Below, piece by piece: positions 10,033-19,433 of a stretch of DNA of 64,000 nucleotides. A program made the position numbers and the translations under genes. Position 1 is the stretch's first letter; every line of letters begins with the position of its first letter. The notes beneath the pieces are model-generated. The model searched no databases, was not told the DNA's origin, and saw only the letters and a program-made list of their open reading frames with translations. Source of the DNA: Deltaproteobacteria bacterium (GTDB lineage Bacteria; Myxococcota_A; UBA9160; UBA6930); assembly GCA_016875395.1 (NCBI GenBank), contig VGRF01000021.1:1-64000 (forward strand). Direction: 5' to 3'.

Positions 10033-11190
10033 TCAGTGATGAAACAGCCTCAGCTTCGTGTGCACGAGCGCGATGCCGTACTCGCGGCAGGCGTCCTCGA
10101 CATCCTTGTCTCGCGTCGAGCCGCCGGGCTCAGCGATGAAGCTGACGCCGTGTTTCGAGGCGTGATCGATGTTGTCGCGGAACGGGATGAAGCCGTCGCT
10201 CACGAGCGAGACGCCGCTGAGTCGCTTGATCCACTCGCGCCGCTCGTCGTCGCGTAGCGGACCCTGGGGCGCGTCGAGCGCGTCGCGCAGCGCGGCTTCC
10301 TCGAAGCGCGTGAGGTCGCCCTCGATGTATCGCACGCGCCAGTTGATGCGATCTTGCTTCTTCACGCCCTTCTTGAAGCGCAGGCCGAGCACCTTCGGGT
10401 GCGTGCCGAGCCACCAGAGGTCGGCCTTTGCGCCGGCGAGCTTGGTGCAGTCCACGCGCGACTGCTGACCCGCGCCGATGCCGATCATCTGGCCGCCGAG
10501 CGCGTAGCCGACCGAGTTCGACTGCGTGTACTTGATCGCGACCAGCCCTAACAAGAGATCGCGCCGCGCCTCGGGCGTGAGCTCGCCGCACACCACTTCC
10601 TTCAGCTCCGCCTCGCTCACCTGCCAGTCGTTGCGGTCCTGCACCATCTCCATGCCGAACACTTCGCGGCGCTCGCGCTGCGGCGCGCGGTAGGCGTCGT
10701 CGGCCTCGATCACGATGAACGCGCCGTTCTTCTTCTGCTTCAGGACTTCGAGCGCCGCCGGCTCGAAGCCGGGCGCGACGATGCCGTCGGAAACGACGCC
10801 CTTCAGGAACTCCGCGGTCGCGACGTCGACGACGTCCGAGAGCGCGGCGAAATCGCCGAACGAGCACTTCGGATCCGCGCCGCGCGCGCGCACGTAGGCG
10901 AGCGCCGCGGGCGTGAGCTCCTTGCCTTCCACCTCGTACGCCTTCGCCAGCTCGGGCGAGAGCGGCACCGCGACGGCCGCGCCCGCTGGCGAGACGTGCT
11001 TGAACGACGCGGCAGCCGGGAGACCCGTCGCGATCTTCGCTTCGCGCACGAGCTGCCACGCGTTCAGCGCATCGAGGAAGTTGATGTAGCTCGGCGTCCC
11101 GCTGAGCACGCGAATCGGCGCGCGGCTCGGATCGAGCGGCTCGATCGTCGCGTGGGCCTGATGCGGGTTGTTGCCGTACTTGAGCTTCAC
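10033..11190 (-). CDS. Stand-alone AICAR transformylase (PurH C-terminal domain homologue)
   Basis: Formylates AICAR with 10-formyl-THF in purine biosynthesis. The sequence opens with KLKYGNNPHQ, typical of the transformylase domain, and contains the catalytic Lys-His pair in SFKHVSPAG plus SNSVGYALGGQMIG. The IMP cyclohydrolase domain of bifunctional PurH is absent, so cyclisation must be encoded elsewhere. The GTG at 11190 is chosen because GGGGGGTGAG precedes it; an upstream GTG at 11220 in the same frame would add ten residues. It may also salvage the AICAR released by HisF. Confidence 0.9.
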   Translation of the reverse strand: MKLKYGNNPHQAHATIEPLDPSRAPIRVLSGTPSYINFLDALNAWQLVREAKIATGLPAAASFKHVSPAGAAVAVPLSPELAKAYEVEGKELTPAALAYVRARGADPKCSFGDFAALSDVVDVATAEFLKGVVSDGIVAPGFEPAALEVLKQKKNGAFIVIEADDAYRAPQRERREVFGMEMVQDRNDWQVSEAELKEVVCGELTPEARRDLLLGLVAIKYTQSNSVGYALGGQMIGIGAGQQSRVDCTKLAGAKADLWWLGTHPKVLGLRFKKGVKKQDRINWRVRYIEGDLTRFEEAALRDALDAPQGPLRDDERREWIKRLSGVSLVSDGFIPFRDNIDHASKHGVSFIAEPGGSTRDKDVEDACREYGIALVHTKLRLFHH

Positions 11191-11229
11191 TGCCTCACCC
11201 CCCAAAACGAACCGGCGCACTCAGAGTTG

Positions 11230-11265
11230 ACTCCGCTCGCCTTCAACTCGCTGCGCGCTTCGCTC
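11230..11265 (+). repeat. Degenerate copy of the dispersed intergenic repeat
   Basis: The sequence around GACTCCGCTCGCCTTC and CTCGCTGCGCGC in the gap between two minus-strand genes resembles the left flank of the repeats at 55834-55917 and 61884-61968. The hairpin and right flank are not recognisable here. A CCTAACAC variant of the window motif follows at 11278. Confidence 0.4.
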
Positions 11266-11298
11266 GGCGCGCCGGTCCCTAACACTTGGCTGGATGGA

Positions 11299-12654
11299 TC
11301 AGGCAAAGCCCGGCGGCGTCACCTTCTCGAGCCAGCTCTTTACGTCGCCCGTGTAGCCGACCGCCTGCTGGCGCTCGCGAACTTTGCGCTGGATCGCGTC
11401 GAGCGTGCTCTGCGACGGCGCCGCGGCCTTGCCGATCGCGGCGGCGATCTTCGCGGCCTGCTCGCTCACCGCGGTGTTGCCTGCGAGCGCGGCCTCGGCT
11501 TGATGCCCGTCGCCGCTCACGCCGAGGTACGACTCGAGCGCCGCGTCGTACACCTCCGAGGCGTGCTTGCGCGAGGCCACGATGTTGCCTTTGCCCGTAA
11601 CGACATTGCCGACGCTGAACAGGCTCGGGTAGCCGTCGATGCGGCCGATGTCCCAGTCGGCGAATGCGAACAGCTCGCCCTTCATCGGCAGCCCCTGGAT
11701 CGGCTCCGGGATCGAGCCGATCGAGCTGATCACGTAGGGCCCGCGCCGCTCGTAGATCTCGTCCGTGTTCACGAGCTTCGTGCCCTCGAACTTCGTGCGC
11801 CGCAGCTTGAGACCCACGACGCGCCCGTTCTCGACCACGAGCGCCTCCGGCGCCGAGAGCGGCTCGACCTTGAAGCCGTACTTCTCCTGCGCCTTCTCGA
11901 GCAGGCGCTTCCGCGCGCCGAGGATCTTCTCCTTGCGCTTCTCGTCCGCGTCGTCCGGGATCTCGGCGAGCGGCATGTCCTCGGGCCGGCGGCGGTAAAA
12001 GAGCGTGCAGCCCGTGAGCCCTAATTCCTGCCACTTGATGCCGTGCTTTTCGAGGCTCTTCGGGATGCCCTTCACCTCGAGCTCGATCATGTCCTGCTGG
12101 ATGCCGCGCGCGCGCAGCTTCGCGCGCGTGGTCTCGAGCATGTGCACCTTCGCGACGTCGATCGAGGCGAGCCCGCCGCCCACGATCAGCGCGCCGTCCG
12201 CGGGCTCGTACTGCTCGCCCGCGTAGCCCTGCTCCTCGAAGTGGTTGAACCAGATGATGAACGGGTTCTGGTAGATGAGGCCCTTGCCGACGTACTGCTC
12301 GGCGCCGTCGACCGGCAGCGGGCGATCGCGCCACGCACCGTTCGCGAGGATCACCGCCGAGAAGCCCCACTCACGCGCGATCGCCTCCCACGCGATGTCG
12401 CGGCCGATCTTGGTGTTCGGGACGTACGCCACGTTCGCGTGCCCGAGCTTCTCCGCGATCGTCTCGTACTCCTTGTGCCGCAGGCCCTCGTGCCAGCGCG
12501 GCAGGCCGTCCTCGATCTTTCCGAACGGGCGCGGGTTCATCTCGAAAACGACGACGTGGTGGCCCGCCTCGGTGAGGCGGCTGGCCACCTCGGCGCCGGC
12601 GGTGGCGCCCCCGATCACGGCGACGATGTGCTGCGAAGAATTGGGCGTGCTCAT
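11299..12654 (-). CDS. FAD-dependent NAD(P)H oxidoreductase (adrenodoxin reductase / GltD-like)
   Basis: A flavoprotein of 451 residues with two dinucleotide-binding folds. The N-terminal FAD site VAVIGGATAGAEVASRLTEAG (about 10-30) is followed by an E at the end of the second strand (VVFEMN). A second nucleotide site ALIVGGGLASIDVAK lies in the middle, and a C-terminal FAD segment SLFSVGNVVTGKGNIVASRKHA closes the fold. This layout fits ferredoxin-NADP reductases and glutamate-synthase small-subunit-like enzymes. The partner is not evident from context. The ATG at 12654 is chosen because the fold starts there; the longer frame to 12711 is unlikely. Confidence 0.85.
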   Translation of the reverse strand: MSTPNSSQHIVAVIGGATAGAEVASRLTEAGHHVVVFEMNPRPFGKIEDGLPRWHEGLRHKEYETIAEKLGHANVAYVPNTKIGRDIAWEAIAREWGFSAVILANGAWRDRPLPVDGAEQYVGKGLIYQNPFIIWFNHFEEQGYAGEQYEPADGALIVGGGLASIDVAKVHMLETTRAKLRARGIQQDMIELEVKGIPKSLEKHGIKWQELGLTGCTLFYRRRPEDMPLAEIPDDADEKRKEKILGARKRLLEKAQEKYGFKVEPLSAPEALVVENGRVVGLKLRRTKFEGTKLVNTDEIYERRGPYVISSIGSIPEPIQGLPMKGELFAFADWDIGRIDGYPSLFSVGNVVTGKGNIVASRKHASEVYDAALESYLGVSGDGHQAEAALAGNTAVSEQAAKIAAAIGKAAAPSQSTLDAIQRKVRERQQAVGYTGDVKSWLEKVTPPGFA

Positions 12655-12749
12655 AGGTGCGGCATTGTGGCCAAGCGGCGCGCGCGGAGAAAGGGCTGGA
12701 TGACTCGGCACCGACGGGCGCAGAATGCGCGGGCGCCAGGAGGTTCACG

Positions 12750-14441
12750 ATGAAGGGTTTCGGCTCTCGTGTTCTCGCGCAGTCGCTTGCGTTCGCCCTG
12801 CTCGCCGCGCTTGCGTGCACCGGCTCGGGCCCCGGCACCGCACCGGCAACGGCCACGAGCACCGCTTCGGGAGCGCCGAGCGATGCGCCGCCGCTGCTCG
12901 AGCTCGGCGCGCACTCGTTCCCGATCTCGTCGAAGGTCGCCCGCGCTCGGTCGTACTTCGACCAGGGCCTCGCCAACACGTACGGCTTCAACCACGCCAA
13001 GGCGATCCGCGATTTCGCGTACGCCGCGAAGCTCGATCCGCAGTGCGCGATCTGCTCCTGGGGCGTCGCCCTCGCGCACGGGCCGAACATCAACGTGCCG
13101 ATGGACACCGAGAACGCGAAAGCGGCGTGGGGCGCGCTACAGGAAGCGCAGGCGCGCGCCGCGAATGCGAACGCGCTCGAGCGCGATCTGATCGACGCGC
13201 TCGCGAAGCGCTATGCCGCCGACGCGCCGGCGGACCGCGCCGCGCTCGATCGCGCTTACGCGGACGCGATGATCGCGCTGCGCGAGAAGCATCCCGACAA
13301 CGTGGACGTCGCCGTGCTCGCGGCCGAGGCGATCATGGACCTCATGCCGTGGAACTACTGGGACGAGAAGCTCGCGCCGCGCGAGCTCACGCCGAAGGTG
13401 GTCGAGTATCTCGAGTTCGCGATGCAGCGCTCGCCCGATCACGTCGGCGCGCTGCACTACTGGATCCATCTGCAGGAGCTGCCCGCGCCCGAGAAGGCCG
13501 AGGCCGCGGCGGATCGCTTGCTGCCGCTCGCGCCGGACGCCGGGCATCTCGTGCACATGCCGAGCCACATCTACTACCGCGTCGGGCGCTTCCAGGATGC
13601 GGTGCTCTCGAACGTCAGGGGCGCGAAGTCCGACGAGTCGCTGTTCGCGCTGTGCTTCCCTAACAACTACCCCATCTACAGCGCGCTCTACTACCCGCAC
13701 AACGTGCACTTCCTCACGGTCTCGGCAGCGGCGCAGGGCGACAGCGCGATGGCGCTCGCGGAGGCGCGCCGGCTCGCGATGGTTTCCGAGGACAAGGTCG
13801 CGATCTTCCCGCCGGTCGAGGACTTCCTCACGTATCCGCTGCTGATGATGGTGCGCTTCGGCAAGTGGGACGCCGTGCTGGCCGAGCCCGCGCCGCCGGA
13901 GGGGCGCATCTATCAGGGCGGCATCTGGCGCTTCGCGCGCGGCATGGCGTTCGCGCGGCAAGGGAAGCATGCCGAGGCAGCCGCGGAGCTCGAGGCGCTG
14001 CGCGCGATTGCGGCAGACCCGAAGGCCGCGGCGCTCAGCGCGAACGGCGGCACCACGAACACCGCCGTACTGCTCTCGGTCGCGGCGGATCAGCTCGACG
14101 GCGAGCTCGCCGCGGCGAAGGGTGACACTGTGGACGCGATCGCCGCGCTCGAAGCCGCCGTCGAGCGCCAAGACGGCATCCGCTACACCGAGCCGCCGCC
14201 GTGGTTCATGCCCACGCGCCAGGCATTAGGGGCGGTGCTGCTGCAAGCCGGCCGCGCAGCGGAAGCCGAGGCGGTGTACCGCGAGGACTTGAAGCACTAC
14301 CCGAAGAATGGCTGGTCGCTCTACGGCCTCGCGCAGGCGCTGAGCTCGCAAGGCAAGCGCGACGAAGCGGCATGGGCGGAGCAAGGCTTCGCGCAGGCGT
14401 GGAAACACGCGGACGTGAAGCTCGCGGCGTCGAGGTTCTGA
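12750..14441 (+). CDS. TPR-repeat lipoprotein
   Basis: A protein of 563 residues. A signal peptide ends in the lipobox LACT, followed by a Ser/Thr/Ala/Pro linker and a mostly helical body of tetratricopeptide-like repeats, for example around FDQGLANTYGFNHAKAI and again in the last 100 residues with AEAEAVYREDLKHYP. AGGAGG directly before ATG 12750 fixes the start. The protein is probably anchored in the outer or inner membrane and facing the periplasm as a scaffold. The function is not known. It is divergent from the oxidoreductase gene, and a CCTAACAA motif (13659) encodes Pro-Asn-Asn. Confidence 0.85.
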   Translation: MKGFGSRVLAQSLAFALLAALACTGSGPGTAPATATSTASGAPSDAPPLLELGAHSFPISSKVARARSYFDQGLANTYGFNHAKAIRDFAYAAKLDPQCAICSWGVALAHGPNINVPMDTENAKAAWGALQEAQARAANANALERDLIDALAKRYAADAPADRAALDRAYADAMIALREKHPDNVDVAVLAAEAIMDLMPWNYWDEKLAPRELTPKVVEYLEFAMQRSPDHVGALHYWIHLQELPAPEKAEAAADRLLPLAPDAGHLVHMPSHIYYRVGRFQDAVLSNVRGAKSDESLFALCFPNNYPIYSALYYPHNVHFLTVSAAAQGDSAMALAEARRLAMVSEDKVAIFPPVEDFLTYPLLMMVRFGKWDAVLAEPAPPEGRIYQGGIWRFARGMAFARQGKHAEAAAELEALRAIAADPKAAALSANGGTTNTAVLLSVAADQLDGELAAAKGDTVDAIAALEAAVERQDGIRYTEPPPWFMPTRQALGAVLLQAGRAAEAEAVYREDLKHYPKNGWSLYGLAQALSSQGKRDEAAWAEQGFAQAWKHADVKLAASRF

Positions 14442-14555
14442 GAGCACGCTGCGGTCAGAGACTCCGCACCCGCGGCTCCGGTTCGCTTCCATAACAACTG
14501 AGGAACTTCTCCGCGCGCACGGGCGTCCGTGCTGCAAATCGCGGAAGGAGTCTCC

Positions 14556-15968
14556 TTGCAATCCGCCTCGTGGTTCAGCTCGCTCCAGCGCTCTCAGGGC
14601 CTGCGTCTGCTCGTGCTCGGCTTTCTCGCACTGCTCTTGTTGATCCCCGTCGGCATGGTGCGCGGCGTCATCTACGAACGGCAGGCGCGGCGCGACGAAG
14701 CCGTGCAAGGCGTGGCGCAGAGCTGGGGCGGCGCGCAGCGCATCGCCGGGCCGCGGCTCGTGGTGCCGTTCATCGTGCGCTGGCGCGAGCCGCTCGCAGA
14801 CGGGAAGAGCATCGAGCGCGAGCGACACGATGTCGCCGTGTTTCTCCCGAAAGCGCTCGACGTGAACGGTGTGCTCGACAGCGAAACGCTGCATCGCGGC
14901 ATCTTCGACGTGCCGGTGTATCGAGCGCAGCTCGCGCTCACTGGCGAGTTCGAAGCGCCGGACTTCGCGCCGCTCGGCGTCACGCCCAGCGAAGTGCTGT
15001 GGGATCGCGCGGAGCTCGTCGTGGACGTGAGCGAGGTGCGCGCGATCGACGAGATCGCGCTCACGTGGGAGAAGACGCCGCGCGCCTTCGAGGCTGGCGG
15101 TGGACGCGCGCTGCCCGCAGCGAATGCCGTGCACGTCCCGCTCGGCGCGCCCGCCGCTCTCGGTGGCAAGTTCGCGGTCACGCTGAACGCGCGTGGCAGC
15201 ACGGCGCTCGCCGTCGTTCCGCTGGGCGCCACGACGAGCGCGAAGCTCTCGTCGACTTGGCGCTCGCCGAGCTTCGTGGGCGCGTGGCTGCCCGCGGAGC
15301 GCGAGATCGACGCGAGTGGATTTCGCGCGAGCTGGGTCGTGTCGTCGCTCGGCCGCGGCTTCCCGCAGAGCTGGCTCGCGGAAGATGAGCCCGTGCGTGG
15401 TGTGCAGGTGAGCGCCCCCGCAGTCGACGCGGGCTTCGCGGAGCCCGCCGCCGCGGTGCACGCCGACGCCGTCGACTTCGGCGTGCGCCTGCTCTCGCCC
15501 GTCGACGCGTATCGCATGGCGGAGCGCAGCGCGAAGTATGCGGTGCTCTTCATCGCGCTCACGTTCGCGACGCTCTGGCTCTTCGAGGTGCTCGCCGCCG
15601 CGCCGCTGCACTCGGTGCAGTACTTGTTAGTGGGCGCCGCGCTGTGCCTGTTCTTCCTGCTCGAGATTTCGCTCGCCGAGCACGTCGGCTTCGGCCTCGC
15701 CTACGCGCTCGCGAGCGGCGGCATCGTCGGTCTGATCGGCGGCTGCGCCTGGGCGGTGCTGCGCAGCGCCGGCCGCGCGGGCGTGGTGGGCGCCGTCGTC
15801 ACCACGCTCTACGCCTACCTGTTCGTCGTGCTCACGAACGAGGACTACGCGCTGCTCGCCGGCGCGCTCGGCCTCTTCGCTGCGCTCGCGGCCGTGATGT
15901 GGCTGACCCGGCGCGTGGATTGGCGCGACGTGGGCGCGAAGGAGCCCCTCGCACCGGCCGCGAGCTGA
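14556..15968 (+). CDS. creD: Inner-membrane protein CreD
   Basis: A CreD-family protein of 470 residues. One N-terminal membrane segment (LLVLGFLALLLLIPVGMVRG) is followed by the family signature RRDEAVQGVAQSWGGAQ and GPRLVVPF, then a large extracytoplasmic domain and five or six membrane helices in the last 150 residues. CreD is linked to envelope stress and beta-lactam tolerance in enterobacteria, controlled there by CreBC; no such regulators are adjacent here. The TTG at 14556 is chosen as start because GGAAGGAG lies five bases upstream; a GTG at 14529 lacks such a site. Confidence 0.9.
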   Translation: MQSASWFSSLQRSQGLRLLVLGFLALLLLIPVGMVRGVIYERQARRDEAVQGVAQSWGGAQRIAGPRLVVPFIVRWREPLADGKSIERERHDVAVFLPKALDVNGVLDSETLHRGIFDVPVYRAQLALTGEFEAPDFAPLGVTPSEVLWDRAELVVDVSEVRAIDEIALTWEKTPRAFEAGGGRALPAANAVHVPLGAPAALGGKFAVTLNARGSTALAVVPLGATTSAKLSSTWRSPSFVGAWLPAEREIDASGFRASWVVSSLGRGFPQSWLAEDEPVRGVQVSAPAVDAGFAEPAAAVHADAVDFGVRLLSPVDAYRMAERSAKYAVLFIALTFATLWLFEVLAAAPLHSVQYLLVGAALCLFFLLEISLAEHVGFGLAYALASGGIVGLIGGCAWAVLRSAGRAGVVGAVVTTLYAYLFVVLTNEDYALLAGALGLFAALAAVMWLTRRVDWRDVGAKEPLAPAAS

Positions 15969-16039
15969 CCTCGACGATCACCGGCGCGTGGCCTAAACAG
16001 CCGCGCGCCCGCACGACGCGCGGCTAACACGGAGACGAC

Positions 16040-16156
16040 ATGGCAACGAGCAAGAACAAGCAGAAGCGCGTCCGCCACAAGCGCGCGGTGCAGCGCAAGC
16101 ATCGCGCCGAGCGCCAGAAGGCCGCGAAGAAGGCGGAGAAGGCGTCGCGCCGCTAG
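16040..16156 (+). CDS. Small Lys/Arg-rich protein (38 residues)
   Basis: An ATG ORF of 38 codons (MATSKNKQKRVRHKRAVQRK ...) with more than half Lys, Arg or His and no acidic patch except two Glu. A GGAGA site precedes the ATG and a terminator follows 22 bases after the stop, so it looks like a complete short transcription unit. The composition suggests RNA or ribosome binding, but no family was recognised. Confidence 0.6.
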   Translation: MATSKNKQKRVRHKRAVQRKHRAERQKAAKKAEKASRR

Positions 16157-16178
16157 CTGCGACCCGCTTCCAACTGAG

Positions 16179-16217
16179 AAGCGCCCGCGAAGTGAAACTC
16201 GCGGGCGCTTCGCTTTT
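16179..16217 (+). terminator. Rho-independent terminator after the 38-residue gene
   Basis: A perfect 12-base-pair stem AAGCGCCCGCGA / TCGCGGGCGCTT (16179-16190 and 16199-16210) with an 8-base loop is followed by CGCTTTTG. It lies between convergent genes. Confidence 0.85.
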
Positions 16218-16226
16218 GTGGCCGAC

Positions 16227-17105
16227 TCAGCTCCCGCGAGCCGCCTTCGCCAGCCGCTCTCGCGCGAGCCTCTTCACCGCCTCGTCCTCGACCTCGAAGC
16301 CCGCTCGCGGGGTGAGCGAAGCGACGCGCTCGAGAATTGCGTGCGCCTCGCCGGCGCGCGCGGGCGCGAGATCCTGCAGCGTCATCGCGAGCAGCACCTG
16401 ATTGCCCGGGTGCTGCGGCGCGATCGCGAGCGCGCGTTCCGCCGCGGGCAGGGCGAGCTTGCGATCCACCCAGCTCGTGAGCAGCGGCACGCGCGGCAGG
16501 ATCGTGTGCATGCGCGCCCACAGCCGGTAGGGACCGCCGTCGTAGGCGTTCGGCGCGAGGTCGATCGCGACGCGCGTGTAGCGATCGAGGCGATCGGTGA
16601 CGCCGCCACGCACGGCGTCGAGCAGGCCCGTCTTCTCGCTCCACGCGCCCACCGCGACCGCGCTCCAGAAGTAGAGCTCGCCGGCATCCTGCGCAGCCAC
16701 GCCCGCGCGCGCGAGCTGGGCGCGGCGCGCCTGTGGCGACAGCGCGTCGAGCCGCGCTGCGCCGACGCGGCTCGTCAGCCGCGCGAGCGCGTCCTCGCCG
16801 CGCGCCATCGCGCGCGCGAACACCTCGCGCTGCGCGCGCTCGCCGTGGGTCGCTAACTCGCCCAAGTAGTGGAGCGCGCGCACCTCGCGCCAGCGCAGCG
16901 CGATGTCGTCGGGCGCGGCCTTGGCCGCGGTCTCGGCGGCGCGCACCGCGAAGCGTGCGGCCTCGAGGGCCGCGTGTTCGCCGCTACGGCCTTCGCTGCG
17001 CAGCGCGTAGGCGGCGTCCACTGCGACGAGATCCGCGGCGAGCGCGCTGCTCGCAAGGAGCAACGCGCCCAGGGCTGCGAGCGCTCGGCGCCTGAGTCGG
17101 GTCAT
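16227..17105 (-). CDS. TRAP-transporter TatT-component-like periplasmic protein
   Basis: A protein of 292 residues with a cleavable signal peptide ending ASSALAADL. The C-terminal half matches the helical TPR-like TatT family, which assembles beside TRAP transporter solute receptors: NAYDGGPYRLWARMHTILP, then SWVDRKLALPAAERALAIAPQHPGN. No TRAP membrane subunits or solute receptor are adjacent, so the usual partner is missing locally. The gene may serve a different envelope assembly. Confidence 0.75.
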   Translation of the reverse strand: MTRLRRRALAALGALLLASSALAADLVAVDAAYALRSEGRSGEHAALEAARFAVRAAETAAKAAPDDIALRWREVRALHYLGELATHGERAQREVFARAMARGEDALARLTSRVGAARLDALSPQARRAQLARAGVAAQDAGELYFWSAVAVGAWSEKTGLLDAVRGGVTDRLDRYTRVAIDLAPNAYDGGPYRLWARMHTILPRVPLLTSWVDRKLALPAAERALAIAPQHPGNQVLLAMTLQDLAPARAGEAHAILERVASLTPRAGFEVEDEAVKRLARERLAKAARGS

Positions 17106-17147
17106 GCGACCGGAATCGGCTGCGGGCAGCGAGGACTGAAGCGCGCT

Positions 17148-18836
17148 TTACGACTTCGAGACGATCTCGCCGCGCCGCGCGTCCGTGTACCCGTCCTTCT
17201 CGGTGTAGGCGAGCGCGCCGCCGATCACGACGGAGTCGATGCCCACCGCAGGGCGCGTCCAGCGCATGCCGCCGCTCGGGAGATCGTGCACCGCGACCTC
17301 GGGGCCGCGATCGATCGTGTCCTGGTCGAACACCACCACGTCGGCGGCATAGCCGGGCCGTAACAACCCGCGCTGGCCGAGGCCCCAGATCGCGACGGGG
17401 TCCGAAGTGATCTTCTTCACCGCGTCCTCGAGCCGCAGCGCCTTCGCCTCGCGCACGAACTTCGAGAACAGGTACCCCGTGTCGCCGTAGGTCGCGAAGG
17501 CGCCGATGTGCGCGCCGCCGTCGCCCGCGCCGATCTGCACGAGCGGATGCGCGAGCATCTCGCCCACTTCCTTCACGTTGCGGTGGCCCACGTGAATGCG
17601 GCCGAACCAGGTGTGGAGGTCGTCGGCGAGCGCGAGGTCGATCATCGCCTCGGCCGTGCCCGTGCCGCGCTCGGCCGCGACTTCGCCGAGCGTGCGGCCC
17701 TCGTACTGCTTGGCGTGATTGCTCTGGCGCACGATGGTGTAGCCGAAGTCGCGGCGGAACGCAGCCGGCACGTTCGGATTCGGCGACGCCTCGGCGACCG
17801 CCTTCGCGCGCGTCGCGGGATCCTTGAACGCCGCGATCTTCGCGGCGCGATCGGGCAAGAGCGAGATCTGGTACCAGGTCGGCATCGCGAGATAGATCAG
17901 GCTGCGCGTGCCGAGCGTGAAGCTGATGTCGATCGGCCGCGTTTGCACCTGCGGCCACACGCGCGCCCCGCGCGCCCATTGCTCTTCCACGCGACCGAGC
18001 ACGCGCGGAACCATGTCCGGGAACGCCTCGTTGTGGAAGAGCGGCGAGAGCGTGGTGGTGATGCCGTGCTTCAGCGAGAGCTCCGCGAGCTGGTCGACGC
18101 GCGCGATGGTGAGCTCGGTGTCGTAGAACTCGTGAACGATCTGCAGGATCTTGTTATGGCGCGCGAGCACCTTGCAGAGCGCGTCGAGCTCCGACGCGTG
18201 GCCCCAGCGGCTCGGCACGGGCTTCAAGCTCTCGTCGATGTCGACGAACGAGGTGCTGAGGCCGACGGCGCCGCCGACCAGCGACTCGTCGAGCACGCGG
18301 CACATCGCGGCGATCTCGTCGGCGGTGGCGACGCGCGACTGCGCCGCGTCGCCCATCACGAACATGCGGATCACGCTGTGACCCGCGAGCGGCGCCACGT
18401 GAATGCCGAGCCCCTTCTTAGTGAGGTACTCGGTCCACGAGGGGAAGCTCTCGCCCCACGCCCAGTCGACGCCCACGCCGAAGTCCTCAGCGGGCATCTC
18501 CTCGATCTGGCGGAACATCTTGATGAAGGCGTCGCGCTGACCCGCGCGCAGCGGCGCGAGCGAGAGCGAGCAGTTGCCGGGCACGATCGCCGTCACGCCG
18601 TGCTCGACCGAGGGCTGCGCGAAGGGGTCCCAGCAGAGCTGCGCGTCGAAGTGCGTGTGCGGGTCGATGAAGCCCGGCGCCACCACCCGGCCGCGCGCAT
18701 CGATCGCGCGCGCGTTCGTCGCGCCGACGTTCCCCACCGCGACGATCTTGCCGTTCGCGATGCCGACATCACCGCGGAAACCGGGCATCCCCGAGCCGTC
18801 GACGACGAGGCCGTTCTTGATGACGAGATCGAGCAT
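17148..18836 (-). CDS. N-acyl-D-amino-acid deacylase-type amidohydrolase
   Basis: Amidohydrolase-superfamily enzyme of 562 residues that would hydrolyse N-acyl-D-amino acids or related amides. It shows the leading strand LVIKNGLVVDGSG, the metal site FIDPHTHFDAQ, a second His in IVHEFYD, and the closing ADVVVFDQDTI sheet. AGGAGA eight bases ahead of ATG 18836 selects this start over longer frames. Two small genes lie just upstream on the same strand, one LysM-like, so a link to cell-wall peptide turnover is possible (inference). Confidence 0.9.
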   Translation of the reverse strand: MLDLVIKNGLVVDGSGMPGFRGDVGIANGKIVAVGNVGATNARAIDARGRVVAPGFIDPHTHFDAQLCWDPFAQPSVEHGVTAIVPGNCSLSLAPLRAGQRDAFIKMFRQIEEMPAEDFGVGVDWAWGESFPSWTEYLTKKGLGIHVAPLAGHSVIRMFVMGDAAQSRVATADEIAAMCRVLDESLVGGAVGLSTSFVDIDESLKPVPSRWGHASELDALCKVLARHNKILQIVHEFYDTELTIARVDQLAELSLKHGITTTLSPLFHNEAFPDMVPRVLGRVEEQWARGARVWPQVQTRPIDISFTLGTRSLIYLAMPTWYQISLLPDRAAKIAAFKDPATRAKAVAEASPNPNVPAAFRRDFGYTIVRQSNHAKQYEGRTLGEVAAERGTGTAEAMIDLALADDLHTWFGRIHVGHRNVKEVGEMLAHPLVQIGAGDGGAHIGAFATYGDTGYLFSKFVREAKALRLEDAVKKITSDPVAIWGLGQRGLLRPGYAADVVVFDQDTIDRGPEVAVHDLPSGGMRWTRPAVGIDSVVIGGALAYTEKDGYTDARRGEIVSKS

Positions 18837-18885
18837 GCGAATTCTCCTGATGCGTGTGGATTCGAACGCCGCGATGCCGAGCGAG

Positions 18886-19134
18886 TCAGGCTCCGTTCGG
18901 AGTCGGAGCGGGCAAGGCGGGCGCCAAGATATCCCAGGGTTTCCCGACCAAATCCTCGATGCGCAGCACGCCTGCAGCCTCGAGCACGGGCTCCGCGGCC
19001 TCTTCGTCGAGCCGCACGCGCGCGCTGGCGCCATTCGCGTAGGCGACCACCACGACGAGCTCCGCGCGCCCGTCGTGCCCGGCCGAGAGCACGGCCTCGG
19101 TGATGCGCGGCGACGCCTCGGCCACCTGGGTCAC
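18886..19134 (-). CDS. Hypothetical 82-residue protein coupled to the LysM-like gene
   Basis: A short alpha/beta-looking protein with a strand-rich centre (AELVVVVAYANGASARVRL) and an acidic patch. Its GTG overlaps the stop of the upstream gene (GTGA), which strongly suggests translational coupling. It is followed after 49 bases by the D-aminoacylase gene. No family was recognised. Confidence 0.6.
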   Translation of the reverse strand: MTQVAEASPRITEAVLSAGHDGRAELVVVVAYANGASARVRLDEEAAEPVLEAAGVLRIEDLVGKPWDILAPALPAPTPNGA

Positions 19135-19367
19135 GCCCGGGGCGCGAGCGGGGGCTCGAGGTAGACGACATCGCTGCCGAGCAGCGAGCCGGGCGGGAGG
19201 TTGCCGAGGGGGCGAATCGCGAGGTGCAGGTTCCAGCTCGTGAGCTGCCGGATCGCATCGTCGGGCGGGAGGGTCGGGAGCTCGCGGGCCGCGACCGAGG
19301 CGAGCGTGTCGCCGGGCTGCGGGCTGGTCCAGCGGCGCTGGTGGGAGAGGGAGGAGGAGGCGGTCAT
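19131..19367 (-). CDS. Small LysM-like / tail protein X-like protein
   Basis: A protein of 78 residues containing the LysM hallmark QPGDTLASVAAREL, then RQLTSWNLHLAIRPLGNLPPGSLL and VVYL, as in LysM domains that bind N-acetylglucosamine chains. There is no signal peptide, so it may be cytoplasmic or act within a larger assembly. It is the first gene of a three-gene unit with the 82-residue gene and the D-aminoacylase, and is divergent from the cyclase gene at 19434. Confidence 0.65.
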   Translation of the reverse strand: MTASSSLSHQRRWTSPQPGDTLASVAARELPTLPPDDAIRQLTSWNLHLAIRPLGNLPPGSLLGSDVVYLEPPLAPRA

Positions 19368-19433
19368 GAGGATGGGAGCTTCGCGCAGGCGCGCGGAGCG
19401 GGGCAAGCGCAGCTCGTGTGCGACCCTCGCCCG

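Noticed and set aside
10033-11220. Full-length bifunctional PurH
   Set aside because: The N-terminal cyclohydrolase domain is absent and the frame starts directly at the transformylase motif.
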